Source: Areca catechu (Eukaryota; Streptophyta; Magnoliopsida; Arecales; Arecaceae). Taken from it: a DNA stretch of 64,000 nt. Location of the stretch: the NCBI GenBank assembly GCA_021397845.1, contig CM038039.1, positions 174,876,526 to 174,940,525 of the forward strand, written 5' to 3'. Every line of letters starts with the position of its first letter. Position 1 is the first letter of the stretch. Shown piece after piece: positions 58,648-64,000 of this stretch. Below the pieces are notes generated by a model, which worked only from the letters and a program-made list of their open reading frames with translations, had not been told where the DNA came from and made no database searches. A program made the translations under genes and the position numbers.

Positions 58648-59454
58648 CTAGATCTCATAATCAAAATATGCTGCCAAAGCAAGCATGATCCGAATGGACT
58701 TGAGCATTGCCAAAGGAAAAAACATCTCGTCATAATCAATACCATATCGCTGACGATATCCCTTGGCAACCAGATAGGCTTTATAGGTCTCCACCTTCCC
58801 ATCTGCGCCCATTTTTCTCTTGAAAATCCACTTGCACTCGATGGGTTTTATCCCTTCAGGTGGATCAACCAATGTCCATACATTGTTGATCTCCATGGGC
58901 CCCATTTCGGATTGCATGGCTCCAAGCCACGCCTCAGAGTCAGATCTCTGAAGTGCATCCATATAGGTGATCGGATCCTCATCGTTCTCATCGAGCTCAA
59001 TGGGATCACCATCCCGGACCAAGAAACCATAGTATCTTCCTGGATAACGCGATACTCTACCGGATCTCCTAATAATGGGTTTCGGGTGTGATCCAATCAT
59101 AGTCAGTTCTATGATGTCCTTAGAGTGTGCAGGTTCTTCTACTGGTTGAACTTCACCAAGTTCAATCTTAAAGACTACAATTCCTTCTCCAAGGAACTCT
59201 TTCTCTAAAAAGATAGCTCTAAGAGCAACGAATACTTTCTGTTTGTCCTCTAAGTAGAAGAAATATCCTTTTGTTTCCTTAGGGTACCTAATAAACAGGC
59301 ACCGATCAGACCTAGGACCATGTTTATCTGAGTCTAAATGCTTTACATAAGCCGGACAATCCCAGACCCAAAGATGTGAAATTGAGGGCTTACTTCCAGT
59401 CCATAACTCATATGGAGTGGAGACAACAGACTTACTTGGAACATCATTTAGCAA
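58648..59454 (-). CDS. C3 integrase C-terminus and RT N-terminal half
   Basis: Open frame of 268 codons: LNDVPSKSVVSTPYELWTG and SHLWVWDCPAYVKHL of the integrase C-terminal domain, the variable linker (RRSGRVSRYPGRYYGF), then RT with DSEAWLGAMQSEMGPMEINNVW, CKWIFKRKMGADGKVETYKAYLVAKGY and AMLKSIRIMLALAAYFDYEI. A stop follows where related elements have Trp. It is part of the polyprotein, not an independent gene; the ATG at its start is only the first Met in the open stretch. Confidence 0.86.
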   Translation of the reverse strand: MLNDVPSKSVVSTPYELWTGSKPSISHLWVWDCPAYVKHLDSDKHGPRSDRCLFIRYPKETKGYFFYLEDKQKVFVALRAIFLEKEFLGEGIVVFKIELGEVQPVEEPAHSKDIIELTMIGSHPKPIIRRSGRVSRYPGRYYGFLVRDGDPIELDENDEDPITYMDALQRSDSEAWLGAMQSEMGPMEINNVWTLVDPPEGIKPIECKWIFKRKMGADGKVETYKAYLVAKGYRQRYGIDYDEMFFPLAMLKSIRIMLALAAYFDYEI

Positions 59455-60166
59455 GTAACAAGCTGTCTCAAGTGCATATCCCTAGAAGGACAGCGGCATA
59501 GTTGCTAAGCCCATCATGGATTGAACCATGTCCAACAGGGTTCAATTCCTCCTTTCGAACACACCATTCAACTAGGGTGTTCCTAAAGGAGTCTACTAAG
59601 AGAGAATCCCATTCTTCTCAAGATATGTCATGAACTCACCGGATAGGTATTCACTGTCTCGATCAGATCGAAGGGCTTTAATAGTCTTTTCAGTTTATTT
59701 CTCCACTTCATTATGACATCATATAAACATTTCAAATGACTTAGAGTTATGTCTCATCAAGAAGACATAACCAAACCTGGATAGGTCATCTGTAAATGTA
59801 ATGAAATATCTATATCCACCTCTGGCACTAACTGTCATGGGTCCGCATACATCAGTATGTATAAGACTCAGAAGTTCTGTAGCTCGTTCACCTTTTCTAG
59901 TAAAAGGTGACTTAGGCATTTTACCAAGCAAACAGGATTCACAAGTAGGCAGTGAGTCAGAATCAACGACCTCGAGGAGTCCATCCCCTCACAACTTGTT
60001 TATCCTATTCTGGTTAACATGACCTAGCCTATAGTGCCATAGTTATAAGTCACTGACATTTTCTATCCTTGGGCATTTACTAGACGTGTACATTACATTA
60101 ACAGGCCATGACAAATATAGAGAAATTACAAGGTTTTATCATATAAATACCTTGTCCAGCACCCTG
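59455..60166 (-). pseudogene. C3 integrase core, broken; protease lost
   Basis: 59719-59931 holds HTDVCGPMTVSARGGYRYF and FTDDLSRFGYVFLMR with the first catalytic Asp; further left LRSDRDSEYLSGEF and GVFERRN carry the second Asp and the Glu, between stops. Only about 230 bases separate this from the gag stop, too few for the protease and the whole GAG-pre-integrase, so these were deleted. Confidence 0.8.
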
Positions 60167-61003
60167 CTATTTTCCCTTCCTTGGCCTGTTCGGGTTTAAG
60201 GATGCTTGATAAAGAGGACAGTTCCTCTTCCAGTGTCCATGCTTCTTGCAATACAAGTAATCTATACTAGCTTTATCAGCTTTCATTTTCTTGGTCTGAC
60301 TAGGGCCAGGAGCACTCTGCACCTTCTTTCCCTTACCTTTTTTTTTCCCTTTCTTTAAGGGAAGACGACCTCTAGAACCTCCCACTAAATTGACCACCCC
60401 CTTATTTAGTTGGTGGTCCTTCTTGTAAGTCTGTAGCAATCCCATCAAACCATGGTAATTGACTGTAGGCTTATTCATTCTATAATGATCAAGAAAGTCA
60501 AGATAGGAGGAGGGTAGAGAATTCAGGATCGCATCCTTGCCGAGTTGCTCGTGCAAGGGACATCTGAGCTTGCCCAATCGTTCGATCATCTCGATCATGT
60601 ACGATACATGATCAGCAACCGAACCGCCATTCCATATTTTGGCATTGTAGATGGCACAAGACACTTTATACCGTTCCACATCATTTGGCGTACCGAAAGA
60701 TTCCTTCAACTTTTGAAGAATCTTGTCTGGCTGGGCCTCCTCGAATTTGCGACTGAACTCGTCATTCATCGCCACCAACATTATGCATCGGACAACAGTC
60801 TGATCAGAAACCCAATTAAAATAAGTGTCCCTAATCGAACTTCGAGCATTGGCAGGAGGGATTTCGGGTGCTAGATCCATTATCACATAAAGGATTCGCT
60901 CGTGCTCTAGGACTATAATCAATTTTTTATACCAGCTATCGAAAATGGGACCCTTTAACTTCTCGCTATCGAGAAGTGATCGGAGTGAAAGGTTTGAAGA
61001 CAT
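60167..61003 (-). CDS. C3 gag, full-length UBN2-type (278 aa)
   Basis: Uninterrupted copia gag from MSSNLSLRSLLDSEKL to NPNRPRKGK. The capsid domain has SWYKKLIIVLEHERILYV, RCIMLVAMNDEFSRKF, ERYKVSCAIYNAK, LPSSYLDFLDHYRMNKP and LLQTYKKDHQL; then a lysine-rich linker (KKGKKKGKGKK). The zinc knuckle reads YLYCKKHGHWKRNC, where the first of the usual Cys-x2-Cys pair is Tyr. It would form the virus-like particle. The start is fixed by homology with the gags at 14885 and 36233. It is the only complete gag in the window, though its knuckle is probably defective. Confidence 0.9.
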   Translation of the reverse strand: MSSNLSLRSLLDSEKLKGPIFDSWYKKLIIVLEHERILYVIMDLAPEIPPANARSSIRDTYFNWVSDQTVVRCIMLVAMNDEFSRKFEEAQPDKILQKLKESFGTPNDVERYKVSCAIYNAKIWNGGSVADHVSYMIEMIERLGKLRCPLHEQLGKDAILNSLPSSYLDFLDHYRMNKPTVNYHGLMGLLQTYKKDHQLNKGVVNLVGGSRGRLPLKKGKKKGKGKKVQSAPGPSQTKKMKADKASIDYLYCKKHGHWKRNCPLYQASLNPNRPRKGK

Positions 61004-61827
61004 CTGAAAGGAAAATTAAGACCAATTTAGTATATGAATTAATTAATTAAACCAAAAGACTTGGACTTTAGTCAAAAGGTCCCTCCCACTAATTTTTTAG
61101 ATTGGGAGCCTCTAACTCCAATCCATGAAATTATCATTTCATAGTGGGTACTGAAATCCAATAGACCACATATGAGCCCGACTTTGGCTGGCTCACCCAT
61201 ATGCACCTAAAGGTAGGTTCTCTAACCAATTGCTTCCCTAAGAAACTTTCAGTAATAAATTTTGTCCCACAGAACCCTCAATCGGCCTTGGGGCCTCCTA
61301 TTATGGGTCTCTAGTTAGGTCCAACCATTAATATGACAAATCCGATGCTTCCAGCTAATGAATGACCAAGCCCGACTTTGGCTGGCCCACCTGATCACCA
61401 TTAAGAAGGTTGCACCAAACCATCATCTATGGGAGAGTAATCCCAGTAACCGGATGCACACCCATTCTTTGGAACTGGTGATGTACACCAAGCTAAAGGA
61501 CTTATTACTAACCCACTTAATGGGAAGCTAAGACACCATCAACTTATTGACTTAGTCTTTTTTCAGGACCTATTAACTTTAGATGATTTTAATTAAATTG
61601 TGATAGAAGAATAGAGAGAAGAACATGGATCAACCTCCCACTAATCAAATCAATTCTCATGAGGGTTGAATTAAATTCAACAAGTTGGTCCATGGGAACC
61701 TAAAGATCAGACAGGCTGATCAACATGGGTGACATGGGTTAACTCGAATCAATAAGCTCTTCTAATCAGTTATGGTTGACCGAATTGGCCAGGTAGGTGA
61801 GATCATGGGTATGTATCTGCCATTAAC

Positions 61828-62439
61828 TGATGGGGACATTTCAAGCACGGATCTTGGAGCAAGCATAATTCTTGGAGTGGCAGAGATCTTGAAGCATTTT
61901 TTGAATAAATTTATTTAGGATTTATCTTTTGTTTAAAATTTAAATTAGGATTTGGTTGGTTAGGATTGATATATGGATAGGCTTATCTTATCCTATCTTA
62001 TATTTGAATTTGATTCGTTCTTATCTTTTTATCTTGTATTCAAATTCAAATGAGGGTTAGAAAATCTATAAATACCACCCTCATCCTTTTGTAATAGGAG
62101 GATGGATGAATAAAATTTCTATTGTTCTGTGTGAAGGATCTGTGTGATCCTAGGGTATCTGTATGATCCCTTCTCCATCTTCCCAGGGTTTCTATGTGAT
62201 CCCTGATTTTGGGCATCTGTGTGAGCCCAGGGCATCTATGTGAGCCCCTTTGCTATGTGCTTGTTCTTCTAGGACATCTGTGTGAGCCCCTTTGCTATGT
62301 GCTTGTTCTTCTTGGGGAATCTATGTGAACCCCAGTATTTTTTTTAATCCTGCACCCTCTTCTTTCCTCCTTTGCAAATCCTAATCTCTGGTGACTTTCA
62401 TGCTCACCAGCGATCCAGTCCAATCTCTATCCCACATCA
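61828..62439 (+). repeat. Miniature element 5' LTR
   Basis: TGATGGGGACATTTC...CCCACATCA. Promoter block CTATAAATACC at about 62068. The part after it is a series of ATCTGTGTGA(T/G)CCC-like units and contains a 38-bp duplication around CCCCTTTGCTATGTGCTTG (62246 and 62287). Confidence 0.92.
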
Positions 62440-62533
62440 AATGGTATCAAAGCTAAAGGATTAGGATTTTTCAGTTCCATCAACCTCGCTCAGCCTGATT
62501 CGACGGAGTCGAGTTCACCCCACCGTAGGAGAA

Positions 62534-63145
62534 TGATGGGGACATTTCAAGCACGGATCTTGGAGCAAGCATAATTCTTGGAGTGGCAGAGATCTTGAAG
62601 CATTTTTTGAATAAATTTATTTAGGATTTATCTTTTGTTTAAAATTTAAATTAGGATTTGGTTGGTTAGGATTGATATATGGATAGGCTTATCTTATCCT
62701 ATCTTATATTTGAATTTGATTCGTTCTTATCTTTTTATCTTGTATTCAAATTCAAATGAGGGTTGGAAAATCTATAAATACCACCCTCATCCTTTTGTAA
62801 TAGGAGGATGGATGAATAAAATTTCTATTGTTCTGTGTGAAGGATCTGTGTGATCCTAGGGTATCTGTATGATCCCTTCTCCATCTTCCCAGGGTTTCTA
62901 TGTGATCCCTGATTTTGGGCATCTGTGTGAGCCCAGGGCATCTATGTGAGCCCCTTTGCTATGTGCTTGTTCTTCTAGGACATCTGTGTGAGCCCCTTTG
63001 CTATGTGCTTGTTCTTCTTGGAGAATCTATGTGAACCCCAGTATTTTTTTTAATCCTGCACCCTCTTCTTTCCTCCTTTGCAAATCCTAATCTCTGGTGA
63101 CTTTCATGCTCACCAGCGATCCAGTCCAATCTCTATCCCACATCA
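62534..63145 (+). repeat. Miniature element 3' LTR
   Basis: 612 bp, the same length and order of blocks as the 5' copy. The open frame at 62662-62853 spans non-coding LTR and is not a gene. Confidence 0.92.
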
Positions 63146-63914
63146 TTAACCATCTTTCCTAGATACCAACCAAGTTGGCCAGGAAAGAGATAACCTCATG
63201 CATCCATGATCAAAATTGCCAAACCTACCTAGACACTAATCGATTTACCAGACTTGATTAGACCAGCCTAAGAACTCGGGCTTACCACAGAGCCACTAAT
63301 AATATCTATTTTAGAAGAATGAACAAACCCATCTAACTATTAGATATATACTAAAGAGAAGGTCCTTAATCAACATTTGATTAGTTCTCTTAAGTCCAAT
63401 TCAACTAACCTTAGGTCAAACCCAATAAATGGACCCAATCAGATAGCTAACCCAATTAACCCGGCTGGCTTATTCAAATGACATTAGGTTTCATAAACCC
63501 TAATCTAGCTTGTCATTTATTTAATCTTTCAATTCATAATTTTTAGATTATAAGCCAACTTTTAATTAAAATATTTTTAATTAAATTCATGTAAAACTCT
63601 TTTACATCTTTCATGCATCATATCTAGTCTATCATATCATTTATAATATTGCAAGCCTAAATAATTGAAGACATGCCAATGTCTGATCATGTATAGGATT
63701 AAAACATTTTTAATACCATAAGTTTCCTGTAAGGATCCTTCTGAAAAGGCCAACATAGATGAACCACCTCATGCCATAAAAATGAGGGATTTTAAACCCT
63801 GATTAATCTAGACACAAAGCCATGGTGAAGGTCTCAACTAGGTTCCTAAAACTAATCCCTGATCAAGATATAGATCCAATTACATGCAATCATGATATGC
63901 TACACAGGAACCAT

Positions 63915-63926
63915 GCTTTGATACCA
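63915..63926 (-). promoter_or_regulatory. C3 primer-binding site
   Basis: GCTTTGATACCA, complement of TGGTATCAAAGC, one base from the standard Met-tRNA site. The 5' LTR starts at 63928. Confidence 0.88.
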
Positions 63927-63927
63927 C

Positions 63928-64000
63928 TGAAGGGAAACCAGTGCAAGGACGCCTACCCTAGGCATGCTATACTAGGGAGTAGGTATTGCAAAATTAAACT
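63928..64000 (-). repeat. C3 5' LTR, first 73 bp
   Basis: TGAAGGGAAACCAGTGCAAGG, matching 55067 onward; the rest is outside the window. Confidence 0.88.

Larger units (their letters stand above)
61828..63145 (+). mobile_element. Miniature LTR retrotransposon (TRIM-like), 1318 bp
   Basis: Two direct 612-bp LTRs (61828-62439 and 62534-63145) around only 94 bp. Target duplication TTAAC at 61823-61827 and 63146-63150. The 94 bp contain a PBS (TGGTATCAAAGC, 62442-62453), a short inverted repeat (62500-62512) and a purine-rich stretch before the second LTR. No protein-coding capacity. By eye the LTRs differ at two sites (62065/62766 region and 62316/63020 region). It must be copied by proteins of another element; the 3' internal end resembles the chromovirus. 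Confidence 0.93.
61004..63914 (-). other. C3 leader, interrupted by a miniature LTR element
   Basis: Leader sequence at 61004-61827 and 63146-63914; closely parallels H2 36234-37815. GCCCGACTTTGG is at 61176-61187 and 61370-61381. Without the insert it is about 1.6 kb. Confidence 0.82.
55067..64000 (-). mobile_element. Angela-like copia element C3, cut by window end
   Basis: From the right: 5' LTR (only 73 bp inside the window), PBS (63915-63926), leader with an inserted miniature element, gag, integrase, RT, RNase H and the complete 3' LTR (55067-57391). The 5' LTR start matches the 3' LTR start closely. The target duplication cannot be checked. Confidence 0.88.

Noticed and set aside
1..64000. 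Possible endogenous pararetrovirus or other viral insertion.
   Set aside because: All RT, integrase and RNase H pieces have copia or gypsy domain order with LTRs; no movement or coat protein of a plant virus was seen.

Overview
This window is nuclear DNA of a flowering plant and consists almost entirely of nested LTR retrotransposons. The lineages are plant ones: SIRE-like and Angela-like Ty1/copia, Tat-like and Athila-like Ty3/gypsy, and a chromodomain-bearing chromovirus. I see no ordinary host gene, no rRNA or tRNA gene and no CRISPR array. A large-genome monocot is my guess at the host, without firm evidence. The setting looks like heterochromatin. Most reading frames are broken, many of them by CAG to TAG, CGA to TGA or TGG to stop changes as expected from methyl-cytosine decay.

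Layout. 1-1995 is a minus-strand SIRE-like copia pol fragment cut by the window edge. 1997 to about 14797 is a large plus-strand Tat-type gypsy element: LTR-like end with 25-bp repeats, decayed gag-PR-RT-RH-aRNH-IN, then a long 3' part carrying three antisense coiled-coil gene modules. About 14798-18623 is the 5' part (gag start, leader, PBS, LTR) of a minus-strand Angela-like copia (M2). 18624-22927 is the leader, PBS and LTR of another copia (M1). 22928-23958 and 54987-55066 are the two halves of an Athila-like gypsy protease region.

That protease is split by a 31-kb composite at 23959-54981: copia element H1 (minus, target duplication GAAGG). H1 is broken twice. In its 3' LTR sits P1 (24598-33074, plus), a non-autonomous chromovirus relative whose gag-pol core is replaced by other sequence. 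In its RT sits copia H2 (34523-48574, minus, duplication CCAAA), which has lost pol. H2 in turn carries in its 5' LTR a nearly complete chromovirus (39638-48186, plus, duplication AATCC), whose two 1252-bp LTRs differ at only about four sites. Removing these insertions rejoins the interrupted reading frames, which confirms the order of events.

55067 to the window end is a further Angela-like copia (C3, minus). Its leader contains a miniature LTR element (61828-63145, duplication TTAAC) with two 612-bp LTRs and only 94 bp between them.

How the parts relate: no full replication set is intact. The chromovirus comes closest, with gag broken twice and RT cut at its catalytic box. P1 and the miniature element keep only cis signals (LTRs, PBS, polypurine tract and a conserved hairpin before it) shared with chromoviruses, so they probably depend on chromovirus proteins supplied in trans. 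The points most worth a second look are the unknown reading frames in P1, its mosaic LTR structure and GC-rich insert, the miniature element, the triplicated antisense modules of the Tat element, and repeated motifs in LTRs and leaders.
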